A DNA stretch of 64,000 bases from Orobanche coerulescens. Lineage: Eukaryota; Streptophyta; Magnoliopsida; Lamiales; Orobanchaceae. The notes beneath the pieces were generated by a model, which searched no databases, was not told the DNA's origin, and worked only from the letters and a program-made list of their open reading frames with translations. The DNA lies in the NCBI GenBank assembly GCA_033398695.1, contig JAWKAU010000043.1, positions 124,001-188,000 on the forward strand. Direction: 5' to 3'. Positions within the stretch are counted from its first letter, which is position 1. Each line of letters begins with the position of its first letter. This document shows positions 1-11,110 of the stretch, one piece after another. Made by a program: the position numbers and the translations under genes.

Positions 1-362
1 TAATTCGGCTAGTTTGTTTCAACATATCTCTGTGTAGTCGGTGCCATTACAGTTGAAAACCTAATAAGATCACTAATAACGTCTTCTTTTTAAGTGAATA
101 ATATATCAGAGTTGATTACAGGAACTCGGATCAAACCTAGCATGAATCAATATAAAGAAAGAAAACCTTCTTAGTAAAATTTGGCAATAAAATTTATATA
201 AATCAGAGACATTGATACTCGCAGACAGCGAGTGACAAGTCTGATTAAAGAGGGACAGTGCTCAATTTCTTCGAAATAAATAAAAAAACAAGTCTGGTTT
301 CAACTGGAACCAATAGAAAGAAAACAACCCTAGTCTAAAGAGCGGGTGGGAAGAGGTTTTAC
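1..362 (-). other. Intron 1 of the dienoyl-CoA reductase gene
   Basis: AT-rich sequence without long open frames, beginning (on the minus strand) with the GT donor at 362-361. No acceptor followed by reductase coding sequence is visible before the window edge. Confidence 0.6.
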
Positions 363-548
363 TGGTATGCCGAGGGACTTGAGGTGTAAAACGGCATCGT
401 CTAAAACGCTCTTACGGCGGCCCATGATGGCGATGGAGGCTCCATGTTTTCCAAATTGGGTCGAAATCTCAAACCCGATACCCGATCCCCCTCCGGTGAG
501 AAGAGATACCTTGCCTTTGAGTACATCGGCCTTGAATGGAGACTCCAT
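363..548 (-). CDS. SDRB: Peroxisomal 2,4-dienoyl-CoA reductase, first exon (partial gene)
   Basis: A 62-codon first exon reads leftwards from ATG at 548. The protein opens MESPFKADVLKGKV and carries the nucleotide-binding glycine motif T18-GGGSGIG-G25 of short-chain dehydrogenases, followed by FGKHGASIAIMGRR. This matches, from memory, the plant peroxisomal 2,4-dienoyl-CoA reductase, which reduces dienoyl-CoA intermediates with NADPH so that unsaturated fatty acids can enter beta-oxidation. The exon ends after codon 62 (Ile-Pro) at a GT donor (361-362). I see no further exon in 1-360, so the rest of the gene lies outside the window. The upstream region is unusual: a 3.2-kb hAT transposon sits 65 bp before the ATG. 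Exon identity is strong; whether the gene is expressed is unknown. Confidence 0.85.
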
Positions 549-605
549 TTTCGTATTTCGGTAATATTATGGTGGTTCAATTTTCTTCTCTTCTTCTGAA
601 ATCCG

Positions 606-613
606 CCCGCAGG
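606..613. repeat. Left target-site duplication of hAT element (CCCGCAGG)
   Basis: CCCGCAGG lies immediately left of the element and recurs exactly at 3852-3859. An 8-bp duplication is the hallmark of hAT insertion. Confidence 0.95.
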
Positions 614-3600
614 TAGAGGTGTTCACGGTTCCGGTTCGAACCGTCGAACCGTCGGTTTTGAACCGTTGACCGTGGTTCGGTTAACTGTTGACTGCGGTTT
701 GGTTCAAAACCGGAACCGTGAACCGTTTTTAGACGGTTCGGTTCCGGTTCGTCAAAATGACGAACCGCGAACCGGCGGTTCAACCGCCGGTTTCAAAAAA
801 AAAAATCAAAAATTCAAAAAAGTGATCGTTGTGAACCGGCGGTTCAAACCGGAACCGGCGGTTCAACCGGGAACCGGCGGTTCAACGGTCACATTTTCAA
901 TTTTTTTTTTTTTTTTTTTTTTTTTACATTTTTACACCTATAAATACCCCCTCACATCCTTCATTTTTCTCACACCAACTATCTACTTTCTCTCTAATTT
1001 CTATTATCTCAACTCTCAAGTATACTTTTAATTCAAAAAAATGTCAAGTGGCCAATTCAATCGGGGAAAGGGAAAGGCTATCACCGGCATTTCTCGACGT
1101 GGAAGAGGCGGTGCTAGTGGTAGTACTCCGAGTTCTCATTCTATACCAAGTCCGAATTTTGGAGATTATGTTCCCGATGAATTAACCGAGGAACAAATCA
1201 ACGAAATGTTTGAAGCCTCGAAATTGAGTCATGAAGATGATGAGCAAGAGCAACCAACAAAACCAAAACAAAGGAAACCATCCGAGCTGAAATCTCCATT
1301 ATTTGCGATCCATTATACAAAAATGGACGACGTTGCATCCGGTCCCGGTCATTTCTTGGCCAAGTGCAACTATTGCGATAAAATGTACAAGTTTAAAAAA
1401 GGAGGAGGTTATGGGACACTCAATGGCCATATACAAAGACAACATCCCGATAAAGTTGACATCGAGTCTAATCAAACCCAACTTCGAGGCACGGCGACGT
1501 CGTCTAATGCCCCCAATCAAGGTAATAGTACTTTATTTAAATTTAATCCAATTACCGCTAGAAAAGAATTAGCTAGGTTTCTTTGTGGTAAATCTCTTCC
1601 TTTTAACTTTGCCGACGACCAAATGTATGAAAATTTCACTCAACTAAGTTTTAATCCCGCTAGTAAAAAAATTTCACGCTCTACCGTAACTCGTGATGTT
1701 CGAAAAACTACTAGCGAGGCAAAATTAATTTTAGCAAATATGTTTTTAAACTTAGATCATAAAGTTTGTATATGTTAGATGCTTGAGTGATCATTGGGAA
1801 GCAAATTCATATATGGGAATTACTTGTATTTGGATTGATGATTCTTGGACTATACAAAAACGTTTAATTGGTTTTAGAGAGTTTAATATCGCACATACCG
1901 CTCAAAATATTTCGCATAAAATTCATACAATTTTATCTGAATATAATTTAGTACAAAAAAAATTTTCAATTTCTTTTGATAATGCTAGCTCCAATACAAC
2001 TAGTTTAGAACCACTTATTGCAATATGTGAGCCGTCTCTTGGTGGTAAATTTTTTCATGTTAGGTGTATTTGTCATGTTCTTAATTTATGTGTTCAAGAT
2101 GGTTTAACTGTTTTACAAGAAGCATATGCTCCTATCCGTGAAGTAATAATGTATTTAATTAGACATTCGTCTCTAGGTAAAAAATGGAAAAGATATTGCA
2201 TAAAAAATAATATTCATCCAAAGAAATTTTCAAAAGATGTGCCAAATCGTTGGAATTCTACTTACAATTTGTTAAATGATAGTTATGAATATCGTATTGC
2301 ATTATGCAATTTTTATAACGAAGAACAAGTACCCGTTTGCTTATTGCCAACTCAATGGGATAAGTGCTCTAGTTTAATGGCACTTTTAAAAATCTTTAAA
2401 GAGGCAACTGAATCTTTGTCCAGTGTTTATTATCCCACTTCTACACTTGTTGTTGAATATTGTGTTAAAATTGTACTTGTATTCAAGTCTTTAATTAAAG
2501 TTCCCGAATTATTTAATTGTATAAAAGAAATGAGAGACAAATGGATTAAATATTTCGCCTACATTCCTCCGGTTTTTTTAGTTGCTAAACTTTTAGATCC
2601 TCAAGTTAGAGAGGAAGGTTTGCTAAAATTACTTTCACTTTACTATAATGCTTTATTTCCTAATCCTATTGCTAATTTTATTCCTCCAAATCCTAGCGAT
2701 TTAATTCAAAATGCAAAAAATTTATTATCTACTCTTTATCGCGAATATGCTTGTAGTTATAGTGGTAGTCTTGATCTTGGTACGGGTTCTTCTTCTCCTG
2801 TTCACATTCCTTCTAGTAGTAGTACATCTTCTTTTGATTTTGCTATTCCGGATCTTAGTGAATGGAATGCCTATCAAGAAGATTTATCCCGAAAACGAAC
2901 AAGGTACCAAAGTAATGCTTATCAAGAACTTGAAAATTATTTAACTACTTGTGAATTGGGAGCTTTAGAACGTGGTTCGGATGGTAATAACAATCTTCTT
3001 AAGTGGTGGGCAAAAAGGTCTACAATCTTTCCTGTAGTTGCCACGATTGCGAAGGAAATACTAGATGTCCCCGCCTCAACAGTTTCTGTTGAACAAGCCT
3101 TCAGCAGTAGGAGGATACATTACGGATGAGCGACGATCTCGATTGACGCCTCAAAATCTTGAAGCCCAAGCATTATTGAATGATTGGGTGAAAGCCGAGT
3201 TACGCCAACAAGAACCAAATTATAATGAACAAGACAAAGTGATACATATGATACCAGATCTAAGCAATGATTCGGTTGACTTGGGTGATTGAACCATCTC
3301 CTCTCCGCCTCCACCTCCGCTCCCTAAGGTAAGTATAAAGTAAGTGAACTACGAGATTTTGATTCCTAAGGTAAGGGATACGTAAAGAACTTAATCCAAA
3401 TATTTAAAGTTGAAATTCTTAATTTTAACTTTGAATATTTGAATTAAGCTCAAGTCCATTTTATTTTTTTTTCTTCCCCCCACCAAATTTAAAAATGAAC
3501 TACGAGGACTTTGATTTTGATTCATAAACTCCAAAGTTACGGATATCAAATACGTAGACGCTTAATTCAAAGATTTAAAATTACAAAATTCAAGTTTAGA

Positions 3601-3851
3601 CTTTAATATCTGAATTAAGCTCAAGTCCAATTTTTACCGCATATTTTTTTAAAATTAAAATTTAAAAATTGAAAAAAAAAAAAAAAAAAACCGCCGAACC
3701 ACCGGTTCGGTTCCGGTTCGGAACCGGCGGTTCACGGTTCAAAACCGTAACCGTGAACCGCTATAAGGCGGTTCGGAACCAGTTCCAATTTTTGGCAAAC
3801 CGAAATCGACGGTTCAAAAAACCGGTGGTTTTGAACCGCCGAACACCTCTA
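614..3851 (+). mobile_element. hAT transposon with transposase remnants, 3238 bp
   Basis: The ends are inverted copies of TAGAGGTGTTC, flanked by perfect 8-bp duplications (606-613 and 3852-3859). Both subterminal zones (about 620-890 and 3690-3845) are packed with CGGTTC/GAACCG hexamers, a typical arrangement for hAT transposase binding. A BED-finger transposase runs in the same orientation from 1041 to 3292 but contains two frame breaks, so this copy is probably not autonomous. The exact duplication and intact ends suggest a relatively recent insertion. It lies in the 5' leader or proximal promoter of the reductase gene. Confidence 0.93.
1041..3292 (+). pseudogene. hAT (RICESLEEPER-type) transposase, frameshifted
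   Basis: The first segment (1041-1778, 245 codons) has a basic Gly-Arg-rich start and a BED-type zinc finger with C109, C112, H130 and H135. It stops at 1776. The second segment (1783-3129) carries the hAT catalytic region and ends in the conserved dimerisation block (VPASTVSVEQAF). The reading then moves to another frame (to 3292) for the usual ending DERRSRLTPQNLEALxLLxDW. The first break looks like a net insertion of about 7 bp near 1774-1782; the second is a single extra base near 3105. Otherwise the reading is well preserved over about 740 codons, which fits a young but inactive copy. Family assignment is from motifs seen; activity loss is inference. Confidence 0.88.
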
Positions 3852-3859
3852 CCCGCAGG
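3852..3859. repeat. Right target-site duplication of hAT element
   Basis: Exact second copy of CCCGCAGG. Removing the element rejoins the original leader/promoter of the reductase gene. Confidence 0.95.
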
Positions 3860-4223
3860 ATAGGGGGATGGCAGAATTATTATAATAATTTACAAATTAT
3901 TATAAAATTTTAATATATTAAAAGTATTACAAGATCACGATTGAATTTGTATCTAAATATAATATTATGGTAATCATATAACTACTTATAAGTATCCAAA
4001 CACTATTATGTTGGTGGTTAGTGAATAACTGGTACTCAAATACCATATTTCAGGTAATCAAACACAATTTTAAATGTACAATACGTCAATTTTTATAATT
4101 TTTTGAGTTAGATTTATGTAATTAGTTCATACATATTATATAGATATATAAAGATCACATATTGCTTCAAGGACAAAAGTCAAAAGGTAATTGAGCCCCA
4201 TAACTTAAAAACAGTAGTTTGTC
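3860..4223. other. AT-rich spacer, no gene seen
   Basis: Displaced upstream region of the reductase gene. Part of 3960-4060 resembles AT-rich sequence around 41760-42000 and 42780-43050 (phrases such as TAAGTATCCA and GGTAATCAAAC), suggesting a dispersed non-coding repeat. Confidence 0.4.
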
Positions 4224-4239
4224 TTTTTTTTTTTTCTCA

Positions 4240-4805
4240 GACAGACGAAAAAACCACAATAACTCAGACTCAATACCCAATCTATCCTGTTCTAGAATCT
4301 GGAGAATTGAGATCGAAGGTTCCATCCACGAGTAGATTCCTACAACCTCGTGACCCATTTTTGCAAGATGATCTGCACCGGCATTCCCTTCTCGACGTGG
4401 TTGTATCTACTACAAACAGGTTCTGTAACGAATGATCACTAGTATCTTCCTATTGAAGGAGCTTAAGAGTCACCTCTAATTCAGTCTCCGAAACCAGACA
4501 CTTCATTTTCGTTTGTAAACAAACTTGCATCAGTATTTAGCTTGACCCATGACACCGGGGGTACTCATTTATGTGCAAAACCATCTCTCACCTTCTCTTT
4601 CCGCTCCACACTAGGGAATGATTTCATCATGTCAAGTACCATACATTTGATTCTGCGTATTATAGCCTTAGTCGGCAACACAACACCCCTAAAGCACCAC
4701 TCGTTACGACTTCTCCAAAGCTGCCAAATAGTTGCCATGAAAACAAAGCACCAAGGAGATGTTAAAGGGGCTAGCCGTTCTAGCCAGCTAATGCGGCTTC
4801 ATTAA
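4240..4805 (-). pseudogene. LINE ORF2 C-terminus: zf-RVT linker and RNase H
   Basis: Minus-strand reading gives FVFMATIWQLWRSRNEWCFR (4760-4690 area), then WVKLNTDASLF (RNase H strand 1 with the first catalytic Asp, about 4510-4540), then REGNAGADHLAKMG (about 4350-4400), the last RNase H Asp motif. Several frame breaks separate these blocks. RNase H domains of this kind remove the RNA strand during LINE cDNA synthesis. Confidence 0.75.
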
Positions 4806-5151
4806 ATGGTCATTTAAAAGTTCTGATTTAAACGGCCAGAATATTGGCTTCTAACCCTAACTCCTAACTGGTTTAAACGAATTAAACGCTAAATATTTAA
4901 AAAATCTATTTTTTATTTTTTTATAAGTCAAAAAAAAAACAATAACAATATATTTTATATATATAGTAACAACTATAATAAATATAACAAAAAATATACT
5001 ATATATATACACACACTATATTAACAAATACAGTAATAATATATATTATATATAATATTAATATATATTATATATAATATTAATATAGTGTGTATATATA
5101 TAATATTAATATAGTGTGTGTATATATATATATATATATACAATAGGATGT
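4806..5151. repeat. AT-rich insertion with (TA)n and ATATTA repeats inside the LINE
   Basis: About 345 bp of very AT-rich sequence separates two LINE coding blocks. It contains repeated TATATAATATTAATATA units (about 5040-5115) and a TA microsatellite (about 5120-5140). Its origin is unclear; it could be a degenerate MITE or microsatellite expansion. Confidence 0.5.
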
Positions 5152-6343
5152 TGTAGATTTTCGGCAATTGAGTCACTCCCAAGCCAACGATCAAACCAAA
5201 AAAAGATCTTATTCCCATCCCCAATACGCCATCCAAATCCTCTCTTCAAATTTTGACAGCTACGCACAACTCCCTTAGAGGAAATATACTCCATCCCCTT
5301 AATGTTATATTCCAATAGAGAATTATTTGTAAGGCACTTATGTTTACATACCTCAATCCATGGGTTTGATTCGCCACACATCAACTTCCATCCTTCTTTG
5401 GCCAGCAAGGCTATATTAGTGTTTATATTTGTGCGTAAACCACTCCCTCCCATTTCATTTCTTCGAATCATTTTTTTACAGACGAGCAGTTGGAGCTTTT
5501 TCTTCGTCCTGTCGGATGACCACAGAAAAATCAGGTTGAGTTTATCCAATTGATTGCAAATCCCTGTAGGGAGCCACTGGGCCTGCATGAGATGGTTAGG
5601 AATAGATAAAGTCACTGCTCTAATTAAAATAGCTCTTCCTGCCATTGATAGAAACTTTGACGTTCAGTTATCTAGACGACAAGCCACTTTATCAACCACC
5701 TCTCCAAAGGTTCTATCGGTGACTCTCTCATGTCACAGAGGGACCTCTAAGTACCTCCCAAGATTTGTAGTCACCCCAAAACCCAAGATTTCTTTGACCG
5801 TCTCTTCTCCCTTCCACCTCTCCTTCGCGAAAAGAAAATTTTTAATTTTTCCTTAGTAATCTTGAGTCCATAGTCTCCACAAAAGGTATCTAAAGCATCC
5901 CTTATGCTCCTTGCATATTTTTTTAGCAGAGGCAAAAAGTAATCATCCGCAAGGAATATATGCGAGACAGGTGGTCCACCCCTGCAAATAGCAATCGGCT
6001 GCCATTTCTCTCATTCGACCATCTCCTGGATCATATAGGAAAGCCTTTCAACACATAAGATAAAAAGATAGGGGGTAAATAGGCCACAAGGTGTAATCGG
6101 ATCAAGAGGAGAACCATTCCAAAGGATGCGAGGTTTGGAGCTCCATACACAAAACTTAATAAGTTTTCTAGTCTTCTGTGGGAAACCAAAGAAAGATAAA
6201 GTTTCCTCGACAAAATCCCAACTCACTTTATCATAAGACTTCTCAAGATCAAGTTTGACGATCATACATCCCTTAACATTATTTTCCTTTTCCGGAGTGT
6301 CTGGATAATCTCTTGTGTCAACGTGATGTTATCATGTGTACTC
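5152..6343 (-). pseudogene. LINE ORF2 reverse transcriptase, central and C-terminal part
   Basis: 6011-6265 reads MIVKLDLEKSYDKVSWDF, the RT block with its catalytic Asp, followed by the fingers/palm sequence up to NGSPLDPITPCGLFTPYLFIL. At about 5960 the reading HIFLADDYF is the catalytic YADD box in degenerate form (LADD). 5152-5645 reads MAGRAILIRAVTLSIPNHLMQ through WRIGDGNKIFFWFDRWLG, the conserved post-RT and zinc-binding linker of plant LINEs. Several frame breaks make it non-functional. Confidence 0.82.
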
Positions 6344-7799
6344 TGTTGGGTTTTACGTGTATCTATTACAGTAAATTTGAGCAAAAACGGAGCGGAATAA
6401 TTAACAAAAAACGATGAGGATCTTCATGCATTAATTTAATTGATATATAAGAGTTTGTCGAATTACCTTAATCAAAAAAATAGATTTGAACCCGGACCAG
6501 AAGCTGATTAAAATCGTCCTTCTCTTTCCACACATGAACAATTGGTACAAGCCGGATTGCTAGATCCTTACGAATCATGTTGATAAACAGTACAACAAAT
6601 AATTTCTTACTAAAAGGATTTGTACTGTTGATCAAAATCAATTAAGTGAGAAGACGGAGATGGCCGAAACAGACTTCCCGGACAGAAAATAGTTCGATCG
6701 GTTCAGAAGAGGGGGAGGGCCGATTTTCTTTTCATACAATTAGGGTTGTGTAATTTTTAACTTATGGCAACTCCTTGTCCAGGACCCTTTATTTATACTA
6801 AGTAAACTTTAGAGTCAAACTCTAGTATTTGCTTAGTTGTCCCTCAACTTATTAAATCATACAATATACATATATAATATCATATATTATACATTACTTA
6901 TTATTTAGTCCTCTGATAAATATAATATTCAATATTATATTTGCCATTCTCAGTTGATATAATTCAATAATATAATATATAATATCATATATTATATATT
7001 ACTCATATTCAATTTCTTAATAAATATAATATCCAATATTATATCTATTAATTATTCTTGCTTGTCTTTAATTGTCGTATGTATGGCCCAAAAAGTTTAT
7101 ATTATGTTGGCAATCATTTAATACCTCGTTAAATGATAAATCATAAACGGTCTCTAGCAAGACATTATGACTACCCAAATAATATAAGTTTATAGTCCTT
7201 TAAATCATTTAATTTGTCAAATCCATTTGTCGCGCGATATTATATTTGAACTAAGTCAAGGAAATTGTCATACTTATTATGTTCAAATATTTCTCGATCT
7301 TAAGTAGACTGATTGAATCAAATGACCCTATGGCCATGCATTTCCTTCAGTCCTACTTATCGAGGGGACATCAGATATCTTTCTTCCTAAAGAGAGGGAC
7401 AAATCCCCATCTTGATTATTCAATGCCATCTACATGACTCCCACTAATCCCAATCGCTAACCTTTATGATCACCATGTTTTAGATGACGTTGGGTCTGTC
7501 CAGTATTGCGTTCTCCAACCAATACCCTTAAGTTTGATCCATACCATACGCATAATCATCCGATGATTATCAATCAAACTTATACTAGTATATAAATCAC
7601 GTGAGTCTTCACTCTACGTGACTGGACCAGGAATATTTGAATAATCTTATCATTTGTGAATAACGATTATTCGATTATTATAATATTAAAACATGCACAC
7701 ATTATGATAATCAACGAGAAATAGTATCAAATAACTTAATTTAAATGTGATAATTATAAATTTAGGCACATCGAATGTCGTAAGACACTATTCCCAACA
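6344..7799 (-). mobile_element. Solo LTR, 1456 bp, inserted in the LINE RT gene
   Basis: The ends are TGTTGGG and CCCAACA, an LTR-type TG...CA inverted pair. The LINE RT reading SFIMGRC resumes as THDNITLTQEIIQ when the block is removed, which fixes the insertion point. Target duplication is imperfect (TACTC left, TACAT right), consistent with later mutation. On the minus strand TATAAATAAA (6797-6788) precedes a leader-like region, so the LTR is oriented leftwards. No internal retrotransposon sequence is present, so it is a solo LTR produced by LTR-LTR recombination. Superfamily (copia or gypsy) is not clear. Confidence 0.85.
6788..6797 (-). promoter_or_regulatory. TATA box of the solo LTR
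   Basis: TATAAATAAA on the minus strand, followed by GGGTCCTGG and a leader-like stretch; supports minus orientation of the LTR. Confidence 0.5.
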
Positions 7800-9480
7800 T
7801 ACATCTCCCCATAATAAAACTACTTTGGGTCGGAGCAATCAATTCAGACATCATCGGCTTCAAACGTAAGGTTATCACTTTCGTGACAATCTTGTATGTG
7901 ACGTTGCATAACGTAATAGCGCGGAATTTAGACATAGAAACCGGATTCTGTTCGTTGGGTATCAAGCAAAGGAAAGACTCCCCCACTGAATCGGCAAAAG
8001 GACCCTCTTCCATGTTTTCTGGGCAAACTCCAAGACGATGTACTAATCTCTTCCAAAAAGTGAGCTTGAAAACCATTCGGTCCCAGGGATTTATTTGGAT
8101 GGAAACTCTATATAACTTTTTTGAGTTCTGGAATCATAACCATCGAGTCCAGGATCTCAGAGTCTTCTCTCGGAAGGGACATCTATAGGCGGGATATCTC
8201 AAGGGTCTGGCCATTAAATCCATTATGCCGAAATAGCTCACCAAAAAAGGACCAACAATGATGTTTGAGAATTTCCGATCGGAGCACCACTCACCATCGG
8301 TTTTAAGTGTATTGATGTTATTGCACCCCTGCTTTTGAGTGGTAGAGTGGTGGAAGAATCTTGTGTTTTTCTCTCCCTCCACAATCCATTGAATCCTATA
8401 CTTCTGACGCCATAAAATTTCCTCCTGTCGAAGAGTCTCATTATACTCCCTGTATCAATTCCATTTCCAGTTTTGACAAAAAATTATTCCCACGTCGACT
8501 AAGACTCACCTGTATCCTATTTATGTGGGCTAACAGCATCCTTTTCTTTTGAAATACATTGCCAAAAACCCGTCGATTCCACTCCCTTAGAAGGTGCGGC
8601 ATCTCAACGATTGCATTTTCCAGTGATTGATAATTTCTCCAACTGCCTCTAACAAGTTCCCCACATCGTGAATCTGTGAGCCACATAGCTTCGAAGCGAA
8701 AAGGCCTATTAATACCAGCTCTTTTCCTTCAAAAGAGTGAGAATTGGGCTATGGTCCGAGAATGTGCGAGGCAAATTAACTGTAATACCATTAGGGAACA
8801 AGTCCTTCCACTCCGTATTCACAACACTCCGGTCAATTCTCTCCAAGATACACAATTGCCATCCCACCCATTACACCATGTGAAAGTAGGACTTTGGAAT
8901 TCAAGATCCAAAAGGCCACACCTATCTAAATTATCTTGAAAATGCCGACATCGATTAAAAGGTGGAGGTCGTCCACCTCTCTTCTCACTAGCATATAAGA
9001 GTTCATTTAGGTCACCCGTGACACACCATGGGCGTATGTTGTTCACATTCTTCTCTGCCAAGTGGTCCCAAAGCCTTAGTTTATCCACTTTATTCAGTTT
9101 CGAGTACACCCCATAGAGTAACCGATGGATTATTAAGTCTCGGCCTAATCAGAGCATGAATGCACTGGTCATTTATATCAATGATATCCATATCTAAATC
9201 CTGTTGATCATACAACATCCAAATCCCCCCGAGAGGTAATTCAACGGGTATATAGCAAATCATGTAAACCAAAGCTCACCAATAATAAATGGAGAAGCCT
9301 CCTCATTAGCATGAGTCTCAAGTAAAAGGAAAACATCATGGTGATATTCTAATTTAAGAGTAGCAAAAGTCACTCTGAACGCATTTCTGCTCACACCCCT
9401 AACACTCGAAGACAAAATCCGAAGGGGAGAACACATTCAAGACGATAGATAAGTTGGATTAATGATTTCGTGGAGTTGCT
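7800..9480 (-). pseudogene. LINE ORF2 N-terminal half: endonuclease and RT start
   Basis: From 9480 leftwards the reading is RILSSSVRGVSRNAFR, an endonuclease start, then ETHANEEASPFI, GGIWMLYD (about 9230), WCVTGDLNELLYASEKRGGR (9000 area) and FNRCRHFQDNLDRCGLLDLEFQ, the apurinic-type endonuclease blocks of plant L1 elements. 8441-8686 and 8134-8382 read the linker (WNRRVFGNVFQKK; EGEKNTRFFH). 7800-8076 reads the RT start (LIPNEQNPVSMSKFRAITLCNVTYKI; QSSFIMGRC). Frames change several times, so it is dead. Confidence 0.8.
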
Positions 9481-9539
9481 GCATGATTTCCATCGCTAGG
9501 CACAGTTGTCGGCGCATATCGCTTTTGTATTTTTCCTAT

Positions 9540-9695
9540 TAGGAAGATGTTTCATAACTAGCAATCTTTCGAAGAATAGATTCCCGATAAAGTTGTGGAG
9601 GAAGCTCCTGAATATGGACCCAAGTGATGGCAGTTTCAACCTTAAATTTGCTTGGCTCAAAGGTAGGAAACCACTTCCTCAAGTGAATGAATTCC
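9540..9695 (-). pseudogene. LINE ORF1 fragment, DUF4283-like
   Basis: The minus strand reads WFPTFEPSKFKVETAITWVH then QELPPQLYRESILRKIAS, resembling the DUF4283 nucleic-acid-binding domain of plant LINE ORF1 proteins (pattern W...F.P....V....WV.LP.LP..Y). Only about 50 codons remain. Confidence 0.55.
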
Positions 9696-9700
9696 AGGTA

Positions 9701-10736
9701 ATTAACTTATTGAATTTGTTTATGACGTATTAAATGAAATTTTTAAATAAGTTCAAAAAACAAGTTAAACTTATTTTCGCACATGCATTCAGTGTGAGTG
9801 TGCATGGCAATTAGGGTCTAAATCAATTTAAACTAGACAGAATGTATTTTAATCAAGTTTATTTAAAAAATTATAATTGATTTTAAAAATTACGTTTGAG
9901 TTTAGGCTCGAACGGGCTTTAATCGAATTGAACATGAATTAAGCTCGAGTAGTAAGGTTTTTTACACACATTTAGTATTTTCTATTCTACTCGCACCGAG
10001 CTCGAACCGATTTGTATATATTGACAAATAAAAAACTGTTCAAATTTGCTTTCTTATATTAACAACCGCGACATAAAACTCAGATGAATTTTTTAATGAT
10101 CGAGCTTGAAGAATCGAATATTTAATACAATTACGTACTTCAAGAATTAAAAATTTAAATAACAATGTAACTACAATGTTTCAAACAATCTAGATGTTTG
10201 TAGTTTAATAGATTGATCGGCACTATGAACTTGGAAATTGCATTATTAGTTAAATAAAAGCATACGCTTTCTATGTGAATGATACTAGAAAATATCTCAG
10301 ACGAATTATAAAAAATGATTATTTTCCATCCAACATTAAACTAAAAAAATGGTAGAAAAATATCCATACATGTAATTCCATATAGGGAAAACGCCCCAAA
10401 AAGTAAAAGAAAACATAATTGGCCAATACATAAATTCTATTTTATGATCCAAAATATATTTCAAACATAAAGTCTAATGTATCATAAGTCCTAATTATAC
10501 CATTGCTAGTTACATGATGATAATCTAAAGTGCCAAATTTTCTACCGCACACTGACACCTGTTGGCTAGTCCAGGGACCGCCACCCGTTGGCTAGTCTTG
10601 CTCTCCACCAGCGTGGGGGCCTATTTGTATCTGCTCTGGCCAAGTTGAGGCTACATAGAGAATGGCACCCCAGGGAGATAACTCTCTAGAAACATCTCAT
10701 CTAGGTGTTACCAAAATCTCATACGGGAGTACCAAT
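9701..10736. other. AT-rich intergenic sequence, no gene seen
   Basis: No open frame with recognisable similarity. 10540-10640 has a short imperfect repeat (GTTGGCTAGTC occurs twice). Probably old repeat-derived DNA. Confidence 0.4.
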
Positions 10737-10965
10737 CAGTGGTGGATGCATATTTGGGCATGGTGCACCACCAAAAAATTTACCAAAACGGTGTCGTTTT
10801 AAGCAAAACGACACCGTTTTGACGTCGTTTCGGTTAAAATGTCGTCGTTTTTGTCGTTTTTATGAAAAAAAGTGAAAAGTTAAGAAATTATTTTGTTGTC
10901 GTCCGTTATTTTTTTTTGTGGTACGTTGGTGCACCAGTAGTTTTCGGATGCTGGATCCGTCTATG
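10737..10965. mobile_element. hAT MITE, 229 bp
   Basis: The element is flanked by perfect 8-bp duplications GTACCAAT (10729-10736 and 10966-10973). Its ends are imperfect inverted repeats CAGTGGTGGATGCAT and CATAGACGGATCCAG, close to the common plant hAT terminus CAGTGGCGGA. GGTGCACCA boxes lie near both ends. No coding capacity. Confidence 0.9.
10784..10822. repeat. Perfect inverted repeat inside the MITE
   Basis: AAAACGGTGTCGTTTT and its reverse complement are separated by four bases, giving a 16-bp stem. Additional GTCGTTTT copies follow to about 10860. Confidence 0.85.
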
Positions 10966-11110
10966 GTACCAATAGCACCATTGTTTGGTGAGTATTCTCA
11001 AAGTATTCTACCTCTCTCAGTCACATCAGGACCTCGACAGTGTGAATCACCATGAACAGGCTCATGAGGCCCTATCTATGGCTCATGTCTTTCTCCATGA
11101 CCACTATCAT

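Larger units (their letters stand above)
4224..9700 (-). mobile_element. L1-type LINE, decayed, split by a solo LTR
   Basis: Reading right to left, the pieces follow the standard plant L1 order: DUF4283-type ORF1 fragment (9540-9695), endonuclease (8690-9480), reverse transcriptase (7800-8690 then 5860-6343), zinc-binding RVT region (4650-5650) and RNase H (4240-4560). A 12-base poly-T at 4224-4235 is the poly-A tail of the minus-strand element. A solo LTR interrupts it at 6344-7799 and a TA-rich block at about 4806-5151. No convincing target duplication was found. The 5' end is truncated inside ORF1. Confidence 0.85.

Noticed and set aside
666..1031. Open frame of 121 codons at the start of the hAT element
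   Set aside because: It reads through CGGTTC subterminal repeats and a poly-T tract; the Asn-Arg-rich peptide is a product of the repeats.
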